Counted from the stretch's first letter, positions 1-9,194 are shown. The stretch: DNA of 64,000 bases from Anaerobranca gottschalkii DSM 13577 (GCF_900111575.1 NZ_FOIF01000004.1:31985-95984), one strand, 5' to 3'. The notes: a model not told the origin generated them from the letters alone. Translations and numbers: made by a program.

Positions 1-1
1 T

Positions 2-445
2 ATTTCCAATCTCCTCTCAAACCTATTAACCCTTTTAATCCTCTATGGATATGCTTGGTATTTTAAAGATTTGAGTATTAGCTTTTTCCTGTTATTAGCA
101 GTGATTGTCTTAATCGCTTTTTTCCACTCTCTATTAGGATTCTATATTATGTATTTTACAAAAGATTTTACTTCATTGTTAATGTGGATAATGGCCTATT
201 CCTTTATCATGGCAATTCCCGTTTTGCTAAACGAGATAGGAGTATGGGTTGGAAAATGGGTAGATAATTTACTCCTAATTCTACCAACTAAGGCTTCATC
301 TACTTTATTGTTTGCAGTAACTTCTCTAAAGGGAACAGGTGAAACATATTTTTCAATTATTTACCTCATCTTCGCTTCTACCCTATTGTTCTATGTAGTT
401 CAACTAAAATTCAATGAATTTGCTGCCAAGGAAAGCGGGGTGTAA
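2..445 (+). CDS. ABC-2 type exporter permease subunit, 5' end outside the window
   Basis: The frame is open from the left edge to the stop at 443-445, so this is the C-terminal part of a longer gene; a TTG at 71 gives an apparent start but the frame continues upstream. The visible part is hydrophobic with about four membrane segments and a loop containing WVGKWVDNLLLILPTKASS. The next gene begins 4 bases later and is also an integral membrane protein with ABC-2 permease character, so the two probably form a heterodimeric exporter whose ATPase lies off the window. Substrate unknown; the two-permease arrangement resembles fluoroquinolone-type exporters, but that is a weak guess. Confidence 0.6.
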   Translation: MSNLLSNLLTLLILYGYAWYFKDLSISFFLLLAVIVLIAFFHSLLGFYIMYFTKDFTSLLMWIMAYSFIMAIPVLLNEIGVWVGKWVDNLLLILPTKASSTLLFAVTSLKGTGETYFSIIYLIFASTLLFYVVQLKFNEFAAKESGV

Positions 446-449
446 TATA

Positions 450-1169
450 ATGTTTAAAGATTTTTTCTTAAGTGAAATAAAAAAGTGGGTTAGGGATCCT
501 TTAACAGCTTTTATGATATTTTACCCATTGCTTTTCGGCTCTGTAGTTAGATTTATCCTTCCGGTAATTGCTGAACAAAGTGGGTTTATTTTGAAACATT
601 ACAGTGATTTCATTTTAGCCGCTACTGCTTTAATTACTCCTTTAGCCTATGGAGCTTTAATAGCTTTTTCTGTATTAGATGATAGAGATGATAATATCTT
701 GATTGCTATAAGGGTTACTCCCCTCAATTTAAATCTTTTCTTAGCATTTAGAACTTTTTTAGCTACTTTCCTTGCTTTTATCGCTACAATCTTTGTACTT
801 TGGTTTGCTAATATTACAACTCTACCTTTAGGTACAACAATTGCCATTGCTTTTTTAAATTCATTGGCTGCACCTATGACTACCTTTTTTATCAATGCCT
901 TTGCTAATAATAAAATTGAAGGCTTTGCTGTAATGAAAGGTTTTGGCATGATTATAATTATACCTGTAGTTTCCCTAATCTTTACTGATATTAAAGAGTT
1001 TATTTTCGCTTTTGCCCCTGGGTTTTGGACTGCCAAAGCTTTAAGTGTAGCTATCCGGGGAGAAGGGATATTACAGCTCAGTTTTAATGGTTACTATTTT
1101 GGTGGATTGGTTTATGTATCTTCACTAATCCTTTTATCCCATAAATTGTTCATGAAAAAAGTGATCTAA
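450..1169 (+). CDS. ABC-2 type exporter permease subunit
   Basis: This is a 239-residue membrane protein with about six hydrophobic segments. ATG 450 is preferred over ATG 414 because a GCGGGGTG ribosome site lies just before it and the earlier start would overlap the upstream gene. The N-terminal stretch KKWVRDPLTAFMIFYPLLFG and the following DDRDDNILIAIRVTPLN fit ABC-2 permeases, where a cytoplasmic helix precedes the first membrane span. It lies 4 bases after another permease-like gene, so it is the second half of an exporter whose ATPase is not visible here. Substrate not inferable. Confidence 0.6.
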   Translation: MFKDFFLSEIKKWVRDPLTAFMIFYPLLFGSVVRFILPVIAEQSGFILKHYSDFILAATALITPLAYGALIAFSVLDDRDDNILIAIRVTPLNLNLFLAFRTFLATFLAFIATIFVLWFANITTLPLGTTIAIAFLNSLAAPMTTFFINAFANNKIEGFAVMKGFGMIIIIPVVSLIFTDIKEFIFAFAPGFWTAKALSVAIRGEGILQLSFNGYYFGGLVYVSSLILLSHKLFMKKVI

Positions 1170-1192
1170 ATAAGATTATATCTACCTCAAAT

Positions 1193-1221
1193 TTGTCATA
1201 ATAGCTGAAATTTGTTACAAT
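1193..1221 (+). promoter_or_regulatory. Sigma-A type promoter of the BCCT gene
   Basis: TTGTCA (1193-1198) and TACAAT (1216-1221) are separated by 17 bases, about 60 bases ahead of the TTG start of the carrier gene. Read by eye. Confidence 0.5.
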
Positions 1222-1279
1222 ATAATAGTAAATTTTTTTAAGGGAGGTAAGAATATATTTAAATAGGAGGTAGATGTAA

Positions 1280-2920
1280 TTGACGAAGGATTTTAATAGC
1301 AAAGAACTTGAAGAAAAGCTTTTTAAACGTAATTTTACTAAATTAGGTCTTGACCTTAACCCAGTGGTTTCTTTATCTGTAGGTGTTTTTATTCTAATCT
1401 TTTCTGTCTATGCTTTAATCAATATCAATCATGCAAAGGTAGTTTTTGAAAGTGTTAGAGACTTTATCATTACCAACTTTGATTGGGTCTTTATTTTAGC
1501 TAGTAATTTCTTTATTATTGCCTGCCTATATTTCGCTTTTTCTAACCTAGGGCATGTGAAAATAGGTGGAGTACACAGTAAAACCGAGTTTTCCAATTTT
1601 GCCTGGTATTCTATGCTAATATCTGCTGGAATGGGGATTGGTTTAATGTTTTGGTCTGTTGGGGAACCACTATGGCATTCTGAATCAATACCCCCGATTT
1701 TCCAGCATACCAATACAACTTATTCAGCTATGGCCACTACATTTTTCCATTGGGGTTTCCACCCTTGGGGAATTTATGCTTTGATATCCTTGGCATTGGC
1801 TTTTTTTGCCTACAATAAGAATTTACCTTTATCTCTCAGGTCCGTTTTTTACCCCCTTTTGGGTGATAAAGTATTTGGTCTATTAGGTGATATAATAGAT
1901 TCTTTAGCAGTAATAGCTACTTTATTTGGTCTTGCTACTTCTTTAGGTCTTGGAGTACAACAAATCAATAGTGGATTAAATTACTTAATTGGTATTCCAA
2001 TCAATGTAACTATGCAAGTAATTTTGATCGCTATAATTACCTTTATAGCAACTATTTCAGTAATATCCGGAATCGATAAAGGTGTAAGATTTTTATCTGA
2101 ACTTAACATTAAACTAGCTACTGTATTTATGGTAAGTGTTTTAATATTAGGGCCTACCGGTTATATATTAAGGGTATTTTCCAATTCTTTAGGTTTATAC
2201 CTTAACGATTTTTTAAGTTCTTCCTTTTTTATATCTATATCTGATAAATCATGGCAAGGAAGCTGGTCAGTCTTTTATCTGGCTTGGTGGATTTCTTGGT
2301 CCCCCTTTGTCGGTCTATTTATCGCTAGAATCTCTAAAGGTAGAACAATAAGGGAATTTGTCTTAGCCGTTTTAGTTATTCCTTCCCTTTTATCTTTTAT
2401 CTGGTTATCGGTTTTTGGTGGAACTGCTATCTTTATCAACGGAGAAAGTGATGGAGCTTTATTTGATGTAGTGCGGGATAACCTACCTGTAGCCCTTTTT
2501 GAAATGATTACTTACTTAAATATTCCTACATTACTAAGTGGAATATTTAGGGTTTTGCTTTTTGTTGTTGCAACATTACTTATAATTTCCTATTTTGTAA
2601 CATCCTCTGATTCCGGTTCCTTAGTTGTTGATAAAATCACTTCTGGAGGTAAGTTAAAAACACCTTCTGCTCAAAGGGTATTTTGGGCAGTACTGGAAGG
2701 TTTAGTAGCCTCTGTACTGTTAATAATTGGGGGAGAAAAAGCACTACAAGCTTTACAAACCGCTGTTATTAGTACAGGATTACCCTTTGCCTTAGTTTTA
2801 GTAGTTATGAGCATTTCTTTAATTAAGAACTTACAAATATCGCAAAAAAGACAAAAAAGAATACGGGATATCAATCAATTTAAGAAAATTTTAGAAGTTA
2901 TAAACGAGGAAAAGAAATAA
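1280..2920 (+). CDS. BCCT family glycine betaine/carnitine/choline carrier
   Basis: This is a 546-residue secondary transporter that imports trimethylammonium osmolytes, usually with Na+. It has about 12 membrane spans. Family signatures seen are GMGIGLMFWSVGEP near residues 117-130, the FHWGFHPWGIYA segment near 156-167, and the tryptophan-rich segment FYLAWWISWSPFVGLFIAR near 330. Length is typical of the family. The start is TTG 1280, preceded by AGGAGG at 1265-1270 with 9-base spacing; ATG 1274 runs straight into a stop. It is a monocistronic unit with its own promoter and terminator. Together with the OpuC-type system at 54.5-57.3 kb it gives this organism two routes for betaine uptake. 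The exact substrate cannot be told from motifs alone. Confidence 0.9.
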   Translation: MTKDFNSKELEEKLFKRNFTKLGLDLNPVVSLSVGVFILIFSVYALININHAKVVFESVRDFIITNFDWVFILASNFFIIACLYFAFSNLGHVKIGGVHSKTEFSNFAWYSMLISAGMGIGLMFWSVGEPLWHSESIPPIFQHTNTTYSAMATTFFHWGFHPWGIYALISLALAFFAYNKNLPLSLRSVFYPLLGDKVFGLLGDIIDSLAVIATLFGLATSLGLGVQQINSGLNYLIGIPINVTMQVILIAIITFIATISVISGIDKGVRFLSELNIKLATVFMVSVLILGPTGYILRVFSNSLGLYLNDFLSSSFFISISDKSWQGSWSVFYLAWWISWSPFVGLFIARISKGRTIREFVLAVLVIPSLLSFIWLSVFGGTAIFINGESDGALFDVVRDNLPVALFEMITYLNIPTLLSGIFRVLLFVVATLLIISYFVTSSDSGSLVVDKITSGGKLKTPSAQRVFWAVLEGLVASVLLIIGGEKALQALQTAVISTGLPFALVLVVMSISLIKNLQISQKRQKRIRDINQFKKILEVINEEKK

Positions 2921-2946
2921 GGGCTAGCTCTAGCAAGCCCTTTTTT
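2921..2946. terminator. Bidirectional terminator between the BCCT and DUF885 genes
   Basis: GGGCTAGCTCTAGCAAGCCC forms a hairpin with one A-A mismatch, followed by TTTTTT on the plus strand and a shorter T-rich stretch on the minus strand. It overlaps the last codons of the convergent DUF885 gene. Confidence 0.7.
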
Positions 2947-4732
2947 CTATATATTTATCTACTACTTCTCCTAGTATTTTTAGTGGTACAGCTCCCGTTT
3001 TTAGAATTAAATCATGGAACTGTTTAATATCAAAATCCTCCCCTAAAGCTTTTTTCACCTTTTCCCTCAGCCTCAAGATTTCCAATTCCCCTATTTTATA
3101 AGCTGTGGCTTGACCAGGCATCACTATATACCGTTCCACTTCTATAACAACACTGGTTTCATCTAACCCTGTATTTTCCAACATATATTCTATTGCTTGT
3201 TCCCTTGTCCATTTTTTATAATGGATGCCCGTATCTATAACCAATCTGACAGCTCTGAACAATTCCGATTTCAGATACCCTAATTTACTGTAATCATCGG
3301 AAAAAAGGTCCTTTTCATAGGCTAACTTTTCTGCATATAGTGCCCATCCCTCTACATAGGCAGTAAAGGGTATGACCCTTCTAAATGTCGGCATATTTTT
3401 TAATTCTTGTTGTATTGCTATTTGAAAATGGTGGCCGGGAATTCCTTCGTGAATAGCTAGTGATTCCATATCCCATTTTACTGGAAGTTTTAGTAAATTT
3501 ACAGAAAAAATACCTGGTCGGGAACCATCCATTGAAGGAGGATTATAGTAGGCACCTGGTGCCGTTTTTTCTTTAAAAGGAGGAATTCGCTCTACTACCA
3601 ATTTCCCCTTGGGTCTTATATTAAAAAGATCACTTATACTGGAATCTATTCTATCAATTATCTTTTGATAATCTAATAAAACCTGCTCTCTACTTTCTTC
3701 TGTATCTGGATAAGTAAATCTTTCATCTTTCCCCAATTCTACTAAAGTTTCAACGACATTTTTATTATCATTATAACCTAGTCTAGTTAGAATGTCCTTA
3801 ATTTCCCCCTGTATCCTTTCTACTTCTTTAATACCGATATTATAAATCTCCTCAGCGGTTAATTCTGTAGTGGTATAGTGTTTTAACAAGTATTGATAAT
3901 ACTGATCTCCATTAGGTAAATTCCATACCCCAACATCTTTTACCCCTTTGGGTTTGAGCCTTTTAAAACAGTTAATTAATATTTCATAGGCAGGATATAC
4001 ATCATCTTTAATAGCTTTTTTAGTCTTTTCTAACAGTTCTTCCTGCACTTTTGGGGATATCTTATTTAATTTTTTTAATTTCTTTTCCATATTTTTATAC
4101 AAGATATTTTCTTCAGCAGGAGTCATAATAAAATTTTCCATTTCCATTAGTACTTTTTCTATAACAAATAATGGTGGTATAATATTTTTCTTTTCCCGTA
4201 TTTCAATTCCTTCCTCAACTTCCATAAATGCCTTTTTAAATTTCTTTAAACGGATAATATAATGTTTAGCATCCCTCAAAGTATTGATTTGATGAAAGGA
4301 AACCATAAAGGATGGAAGTTGATTTTGCACTCCAAACAATTGATTGACAGGATAGCTATGATATTTATATTTCCCTCCTTCCACCGAATCCCCTAAAAAC
4401 CATTCCATAATATCGTAGGATAATCTATCTTTATCAGAAAGACTCTCCCTATCATAACTTTTTAGAATTTGAAATTCCCTTTCTATCCTTTTAATTTCCT
4501 TTTGTATAAACTTATCTGATAAATTATTGAGTTTTTTATTATGACTATATATCCCAAACTTTTCTAATACCCTTATCATAGTCAAAATTTCAGGATACCT
4601 TAAGGCAAATTTTAACATAACCCGTTCAAAAAAGTGGTTAATATTAACTGGTTTAAAGTATAATAAACGAATTAGCCAAATAATGAGTAATGCCAAAATT
4701 AAACTACCAACCCAAAAAACTAACTCTCTCAA
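2930..4732 (-). CDS. DUF885 family metallopeptidase-like protein with an N-terminal membrane anchor
   Basis: This 600-residue protein has one N-terminal hydrophobic segment (residues about 5-25, VFWVGSLILALLIIWLIRLL), so the rest is probably outside the membrane. The motif AIHEGIPGHHFQIA near residue 425 is the hallmark of the DUF885 family and contains HExxxGHH, consistent with a zinc peptidase active site; a second conserved stretch, FTAYVEGWALYAEKL, follows. The length matches the family. The start is TTG 4732 behind AGGAGGGGAGG. It is a single gene convergent with the BCCT carrier. Its peptide substrate is unknown, and peptidase activity is inferred from the motif. Confidence 0.85.
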   Translation of the reverse strand: MRELVFWVGSLILALLIIWLIRLLYFKPVNINHFFERVMLKFALRYPEILTMIRVLEKFGIYSHNKKLNNLSDKFIQKEIKRIEREFQILKSYDRESLSDKDRLSYDIMEWFLGDSVEGGKYKYHSYPVNQLFGVQNQLPSFMVSFHQINTLRDAKHYIIRLKKFKKAFMEVEEGIEIREKKNIIPPLFVIEKVLMEMENFIMTPAEENILYKNMEKKLKKLNKISPKVQEELLEKTKKAIKDDVYPAYEILINCFKRLKPKGVKDVGVWNLPNGDQYYQYLLKHYTTTELTAEEIYNIGIKEVERIQGEIKDILTRLGYNDNKNVVETLVELGKDERFTYPDTEESREQVLLDYQKIIDRIDSSISDLFNIRPKGKLVVERIPPFKEKTAPGAYYNPPSMDGSRPGIFSVNLLKLPVKWDMESLAIHEGIPGHHFQIAIQQELKNMPTFRRVIPFTAYVEGWALYAEKLAYEKDLFSDDYSKLGYLKSELFRAVRLVIDTGIHYKKWTREQAIEYMLENTGLDETSVVIEVERYIVMPGQATAYKIGELEILRLREKVKKALGEDFDIKQFHDLILKTGAVPLKILGEVVDKYIEKRAC

Positions 4733-4814
4733 AAGCCTCCCCTCCTTTTTAAAAGATATAAATTATATATTCTGTGAATTTTACAAAATTCCTTTATCTT
4801 ATTAATTTTTTTAC

Positions 4815-4842
4815 TTGAATAATTTTTCCCTTAAGTTATAAT
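4815..4842 (+). promoter_or_regulatory. Sigma-A type promoter for the 4.9-7.6 kb ABC cassette
   Basis: TTGAAT (4815-4820) and TATAAT (4837-4842) are 16 bases apart, about 65 bases ahead of the first gene. Confidence 0.5.
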
Positions 4843-4906
4843 ATGTAATATATTGTTTTTTTTGAAAAGATAACTTTTTTACCTTATAACTAAAAGGGGG
4901 AATTAT

Positions 4907-5905
4907 ATGTCAAAAAAAATTATCTTTTTATTAGTTTTTTTAGTAATTTCTTCTTTACTATTAGCTTTCATTAACAAAAATACTTCTTTTCCCAGTGATG
5001 AAACTTTAATTTATCCATGGTCATACAGCATTGATGTTTCTTTAGAAAGTACTGATGAAGATTCCTTTGTAACAATAGGTTTTTTAATGCTAAAAAATTA
5101 CCCTAATTCTAAAAATACAGATCCTAACTTGATTATTGAAGCAAGACTTTCATCTCCTATAACAGTAGACGAAACTACTGAAAAAGATTATGTAGACCCT
5201 CACTTATCAATTGCTGTAAGTGTTAAAGATATTGAAAAAATAGGTAAAACAAAAGTAGATTCAAAAGAGGTATATCTATATAATCTCTTTGTAAATATCC
5301 CTAGATCTACAAATTTTGTTTTTGAAGATGCCTATTTAGAATTAACCTATATCAGCGGTATCAAAGAAAAAATATATATAGGTGATCTCGCTTTTTTCAA
5401 TGTTCAGTCCATATTTTATGAAGTTGACCATTGTATTCAAAAGACAAGGGCCCTCGTAGCTTTAAATGAATTATGGGAAATTACAGCTTTAATTATAGAA
5501 TTTAATGTAAAGGATAATGTTGTTTTAGAAGCCTTTAACTTTAGTTTACCTAAATTTGGGATAGATCAAGAAAACGTTGTTGTATTAAAGGAACCTTTAG
5601 ATAGGGTTGAAGACTTATATCTTAAAAGAGAGTTAGATAAAGAATTCCCTAATATATATGAAATGGCTATTGTAGAACAGCCAACCAAAGCTTTGAATGT
5701 TGAACTTCATCAAGGGGTAAATACCGTTATTATTCCCTTTACAAAATCCACTGCTGACTTTGTACCAAAAATTAAAGTTTTAGGGGGACTTTTCACTTAT
5801 TTAAAAGAAAATGAACAATTTATATACCCCCTTGAATCTTTGGAATACTTTTTAATTTCACCCTTTGAAAACTTAGAGGAGTTGATTCCAAATGACTGGA
5901 AATAG
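4907..5905 (+). CDS. Unknown secreted or membrane-anchored protein of an ABC cassette
   Basis: I do not recognise this 332-residue protein. It has an N-terminal signal or anchor (residues about 4-23, KIIFLLVFLVISSLLLAFIN) with no lipobox cysteine, followed by a soluble, acidic, beta-rich region with no obvious catalytic motif. AAAGGGGG precedes ATG 4907. Its end overlaps the start of the ABC ATPase gene by 14 bases, and a permease follows, so the three are translated as one unit. A role as an extracytoplasmic partner or cargo of the transporter is inferred from that linkage only. Confidence 0.65.
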   Translation: MSKKIIFLLVFLVISSLLLAFINKNTSFPSDETLIYPWSYSIDVSLESTDEDSFVTIGFLMLKNYPNSKNTDPNLIIEARLSSPITVDETTEKDYVDPHLSIAVSVKDIEKIGKTKVDSKEVYLYNLFVNIPRSTNFVFEDAYLELTYISGIKEKIYIGDLAFFNVQSIFYEVDHCIQKTRALVALNELWEITALIIEFNVKDNVVLEAFNFSLPKFGIDQENVVVLKEPLDRVEDLYLKRELDKEFPNIYEMAIVEQPTKALNVELHQGVNTVIIPFTKSTADFVPKIKVLGGLFTYLKENEQFIYPLESLEYFLISPFENLEELIPNDWK

Positions 5906-6821
5906 TGTTATAGAGTTAAATGGTGTTTCAAAACTTTATAAAGGTAAGGCAGGAATATTAAACTGTAACTTAAAGATTCCAGAAGGACAAATAACTGCTT
6001 TTATAGGCAAGAATGGTGCTGGTAAAACAACTACTATAAAGTTGATTATGGGTTTTCTAAAGCCATCTAGTGGCAAAATCACTGTATTTGGCAAAGAAAA
6101 AAACTGGTTAAATCCTTGTAAAGATATCGGTTATTTACCAGAAATTTTTTCTTTTCCTCCCCTTTACACTATCCATGAACTATTTTCAAGTTTAGCTGGT
6201 ATGAGAAAAATTTCTTATAAAACAATAAAAGAAGATATTGATGTACTAATCGAGTTGTTTGAATTAAAGGAACACCTTAAAAAAAATATTGGAGCAATGT
6301 CTAAAGGAACAAAACAAAAAGTTGGTATAATACAAACACTCCTTCATAAACCCAAACTAATAATTTTCGATGAACCAACTACCGGTTTAGATCCCTTAGC
6401 TAGAAACCGTTTTTTTAAAGTAATTAAAGAATATTGTCTAAAAGAAAGGGCTAGTATTATCTTTAGTTCCCATGAATTGAAAGAATTAAGTGATCAAGCT
6501 AACTATTATTCCTTCTTCCATCAAAACGAAATAATTGATAGTATCCCAGCAGAAGAAATCCTTCAAACTGAGGAAAAAACAAAAATTTTTACTGACAAAG
6601 ACATTGATGAGGAAATTTATAGAAATTTACCGGAAAAAGAAAAAATAATTGTAGAAAAAAATAAAATAATTTTTCCTAAGGATAATGATAATACTTTTCT
6701 TAATCAAATTATCTCTATACTTATAGGTTCAGGGGTTAATATCAAAGATATTCAAAATAAAAACTCCCTTACAGTAGAGGAATATTATTTTAACTTATTG
6801 AAGAAGAAGGGAGCGATGTAG
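5892..6821 (+). CDS. ABC transporter ATP-binding protein
   Basis: This 309-residue cytoplasmic ATPase energises the membrane protein encoded just after it. Walker A is GKNGAGKT, the signature is the degenerate MSKGTKQKVGI in place of LSGGQ, and Walker B is LIIFDEPTTGLDP. The C-terminal 80 residues are a variable extension common in ABC-2 exporters. The start ATG 5892 lies inside the end of the preceding gene behind AGAGGAG. It belongs to the Nat/Ybh-type export ATPases rather than the import class. Substrate unknown. Confidence 0.85.
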   Translation: MTGNSVIELNGVSKLYKGKAGILNCNLKIPEGQITAFIGKNGAGKTTTIKLIMGFLKPSSGKITVFGKEKNWLNPCKDIGYLPEIFSFPPLYTIHELFSSLAGMRKISYKTIKEDIDVLIELFELKEHLKKNIGAMSKGTKQKVGIIQTLLHKPKLIIFDEPTTGLDPLARNRFFKVIKEYCLKERASIIFSSHELKELSDQANYYSFFHQNEIIDSIPAEEILQTEEKTKIFTDKDIDEEIYRNLPEKEKIIVEKNKIIFPKDNDNTFLNQIISILIGSGVNIKDIQNKNSLTVEEYYFNLLKKKGAM

Positions 6822-6823
6822 AT

Positions 6824-7609
6824 ATGAGTATGTTTTGGGTTACATATGATACTATTTTAAAATTTTGTACAAAAAAAGTTTTAATATCTTCTTTTATACT
6901 CATTGTTGTTCTAGTCTTTTTACCATTAGCTATGACTAATTACTTAACATATAGTGAACCGATGAGAGATTTATATAAAGATATCATTTTTGAGAACTTT
7001 TTAGAAAGTGTCTATTTTTTTAGTCAAATGTTACTAACATCTTATATTATTATTTTAAGTGCAATTACCGGTGGAGAAGTTTTTTTAGGAGAATCGGAAC
7101 AAATATATTTAACCGGTGGTGTTAACAAAATTAAGTATTTTATTGGAAGAATATTAGGTATTGTCTTATTTATATCAATGCTTTGGTGGACTTTATTTTT
7201 ACTAACAGGCTTTACTTTACTAATTACTAAAACTTCTTATGTTGAGTTTTATATTCTAAATACCTTTATAAAACTTTGCTTCAATTCTATCCTTTTAGCC
7301 TTTGTTAGTATTTTCCTAGTTGGCTTATTCAAAGTTTTAGTTATTGGCTTTATTCCAATTTTATTATCCCAGTACTGGCTATATATTAATTCGAATGCAT
7401 ATCTAGAACTAAAAGAAGACAGAGTCTTAAATATAGTTAATTATATCTTACCAATTAATTCATATAAACTTCTTTCTATGGAAGAAAGTTTTACTATCTT
7501 AGACAAGTACCAAGAACTTAATCCATTCCACGGAAATATTTACATGTATTCATATACCGCTATTTTGTTAATTATTATGATTTATATATACACTAAAGCA
7601 GAGTTTTAA
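6824..7609 (+). CDS. ABC-2 type permease
   Basis: This 261-residue protein has about six membrane segments, and its first hydrophobic segment is followed by an extracytoplasmic loop (YSEPMRDLYKDIIFENFLES). It starts two bases after the ATPase stop and is the membrane part of the same exporter. The layout of secreted protein, ATPase and permease recalls the NosDFY arrangement, but no sequence motif supports that function. Transported molecule unknown. Confidence 0.75.
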   Translation: MSMFWVTYDTILKFCTKKVLISSFILIVVLVFLPLAMTNYLTYSEPMRDLYKDIIFENFLESVYFFSQMLLTSYIIILSAITGGEVFLGESEQIYLTGGVNKIKYFIGRILGIVLFISMLWWTLFLLTGFTLLITKTSYVEFYILNTFIKLCFNSILLAFVSIFLVGLFKVLVIGFIPILLSQYWLYINSNAYLELKEDRVLNIVNYILPINSYKLLSMEESFTILDKYQELNPFHGNIYMYSYTAILLIIMIYIYTKAEF

Positions 7610-7631
7610 TCCTAATATTTTCCCAAAACCC

Positions 7632-7660
7632 TTGACTTTATTACTCTAATATGCTAAATT
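7632..7660 (+). promoter_or_regulatory. Promoter of the asnA T-box transcript
   Basis: TTGACT (7632-7637) and TAAATT (7655-7660) are 17 bases apart and sit just upstream of the T-box leader. Confidence 0.5.
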
Positions 7661-7679
7661 AAATTAAAATATTAAAATT

Positions 7680-7942
7680 CAAAGGCGATGATGGGAAGAA
7701 GTAGATATAGAAGGTAGTTTCAGCGAGTTGGTGATGGTGGGAGACCAATACGAAAGCTATATCGAAAAACATCCTTAAGCAGCTAACCGAAATCCTTTAA
7801 GAGAGTAGGCTTAGACGGAACCTGTACCGTTATCTTCAGGGCGGTTTGATAGAACCGTTATTAAGTGAGCCTTATGCTAATTAGGGTGGTACCGCGGAAG
7901 TATACCTTTCGTCCCTTTCAGGGATGGAAGGTTTTATTTTTT
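7680..7942 (+). promoter_or_regulatory. T-box leader with an AAC (Asn) specifier controlling asnA
   Basis: The conserved T-box AGGGTGGTACCGCGG lies at 7883-7897. The specifier is read as AAC at 7768-7770 because it is followed by ATCCTTAAGCAGC, the usual context after the specifier trinucleotide. AAC is an asparagine codon, which matches the downstream gene for asparagine synthesis. A terminator hairpin (ACCTTTCGTCCCT, TTC, AGGGATGGAAGGT, then a T run) occupies 7904-7942 and competes with the antiterminator formed by the T-box sequence. Uncharged tRNA-Asn should therefore allow read-through into asnA. Confidence 0.93.
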
Positions 7943-7965
7943 TATTAAAAAAGGAGGTTTAATTA

Positions 7966-8976
7966 ATGCTAAAGAAATTTGCCCCACAAAAATACTGTTC
8001 CCTACTGGATATTAAAGAAACGGAAGTTGCCATCAAAGCTATTAAAGATTATTTTGAAAGAAAGCTGGCAGAAGAGTTAAATTTGACCCGGGTATCTGCC
8101 CCTTTGTTTGTAAAATCAGATTCTGGCCTAAATGATGATTTAAGTGGTAAAGAACAGCCGGTATCCTTTTCTGTACCATCTACCGGTGGTCAGTATTTTG
8201 AAATAGTCCATTCTCTAGCAAAGTGGAAGCGAATGGCATTGGCCCGCTATGGTTTTGAAGTAGGTGAAGGTTTGTATACCGATATGAATGCCATTAGAAA
8301 AGATGAAAAATTAGGAAACCTCCATTCTATTTACGTTGATCAATGGGATTGGGAAAAAATCATTACACCAGAGCAGCGGAACAAGGATACTTTGAAAATG
8401 ACTGTAAAGAAAATATATAGGGTTTTTAAATCTACAGAAGTTTTTATAACTAACCTTTATCCTCAAATAAAACCTACCCTGCCAGAAGAAATATTTTTTA
8501 TCACAACCCAAGAATTAGAAAACCTCTACCCCCATCTATCCCCAAAAGAACGGGAAAATGCCATTACTAAAGAAAAAGGGGCGGTCTTTCTTATGGAAAT
8601 CGGTGATACATTAAAGTCTGGCATAAAACATGATGACAGAGCCCCTGACTATGACGATTGGAAGTTAAATGGAGATATCCTCTTTTGGTACCCTGTCCTT
8701 AATTGTGCCGTTGAACTTTCATCTATGGGAATCAGAGTGGATAAACATTCCTTAATCGACCAATTACAAAAGGCTGGTCAGACAGAAAGGCTTAATTTAG
8801 AATTTCACCAAATGCTGATCTCAGATAAACTTCCTTTAACTATGGGTGGTGGGATAGGTCAATCCCGGATTTGCCTGTTTTTCTTAAAAAAAGCCCATAT
8901 TGGGGAAGTACAGGCTAGTATCTGGCCAGAAGAGATTATAAAGGAATGTGAAAGTTTAGGTATTCAATTATTATAA
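7966..8976 (+). CDS. asnA: Aspartate--ammonia ligase (asparagine synthetase A)
   Basis: This enzyme makes asparagine from aspartate, ammonia and ATP in the cytoplasm. The 336-residue length and segments such as FVKSDSGLNDDLSGKEQPV, GLYTDMNAIRKDE, YVDQWDWEKII and GGGIGQSRICLFFL are typical of AsnA, whose fold derives from class II aminoacyl-tRNA synthetases. ATG 7966 follows an AAAGGAGG site. The gene stands alone behind an Asn-specific T-box and ends at its own terminator, so it is controlled by asparaginyl-tRNA charging. Confidence 0.97.
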   Translation: MLKKFAPQKYCSLLDIKETEVAIKAIKDYFERKLAEELNLTRVSAPLFVKSDSGLNDDLSGKEQPVSFSVPSTGGQYFEIVHSLAKWKRMALARYGFEVGEGLYTDMNAIRKDEKLGNLHSIYVDQWDWEKIITPEQRNKDTLKMTVKKIYRVFKSTEVFITNLYPQIKPTLPEEIFFITTQELENLYPHLSPKERENAITKEKGAVFLMEIGDTLKSGIKHDDRAPDYDDWKLNGDILFWYPVLNCAVELSSMGIRVDKHSLIDQLQKAGQTERLNLEFHQMLISDKLPLTMGGGIGQSRICLFFLKKAHIGEVQASIWPEEIIKECESLGIQLL

Positions 8977-8981
8977 AAAAT

Positions 8982-9008
8982 AGGGCCCTTCTTTAAGGCC
9001 CATTTTTT
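8982..9008 (+). terminator. Terminator of asnA
   Basis: GGGCC (8983-8987) pairs with GGCCC (8997-9001), extended by TT/AA around a bulged C, and is followed by ATTTTTT. Confidence 0.75.
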
Positions 9009-9010
9009 AT

Positions 9011-9193
9011 TTATTTAGACGTAATAATTTGAAAGTTAGGGGGATTCATCAGTTTTAACCCTTCGGTAGATAACCCTTTGCTCTGACAAAATCCTAAAGC
9101 ATAAACACCAGCACAGGTAGCTATAGAACTTAAAAACAAATCAAAGGGAGTTGGAGCTGAACCTTCTCCACCAGCGGCTCCAATATCATTATA
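9011..9193 (-). pseudogene. OsmC family protein remnant, both ends missing
   Basis: The minus strand encodes about 60 residues, including GGEGSAPTPFDLFLSSIATC and then AGVYALGFCQSKGLSTEG, ending at the stop at 9011-9013. This is clearly the first catalytic-cysteine region of an OsmC-like peroxidase or sulfur-related protein; intact members have about 140 residues with a second cysteine later. There is no start codon or ribosome site: an in-frame TAG lies four codons ahead of the first OsmC-like residues, and everything after STEGL is replaced by about 12 unrelated residues. The promoter and operator ahead of it are still intact. The gene is read as a recent deletion product. Confidence 0.8.
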
Positions 9194-9194
9194 C

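Noticed and set aside
647..1036. Long minus-strand open frame opposite the ABC-2 permease
   Set aside because: It is a shadow of a clear membrane-protein gene, has no ribosome site and encodes a basic, low-complexity product. Other antisense frames, such as 19109-19579 and 31219-31557, were left out for the same reason.
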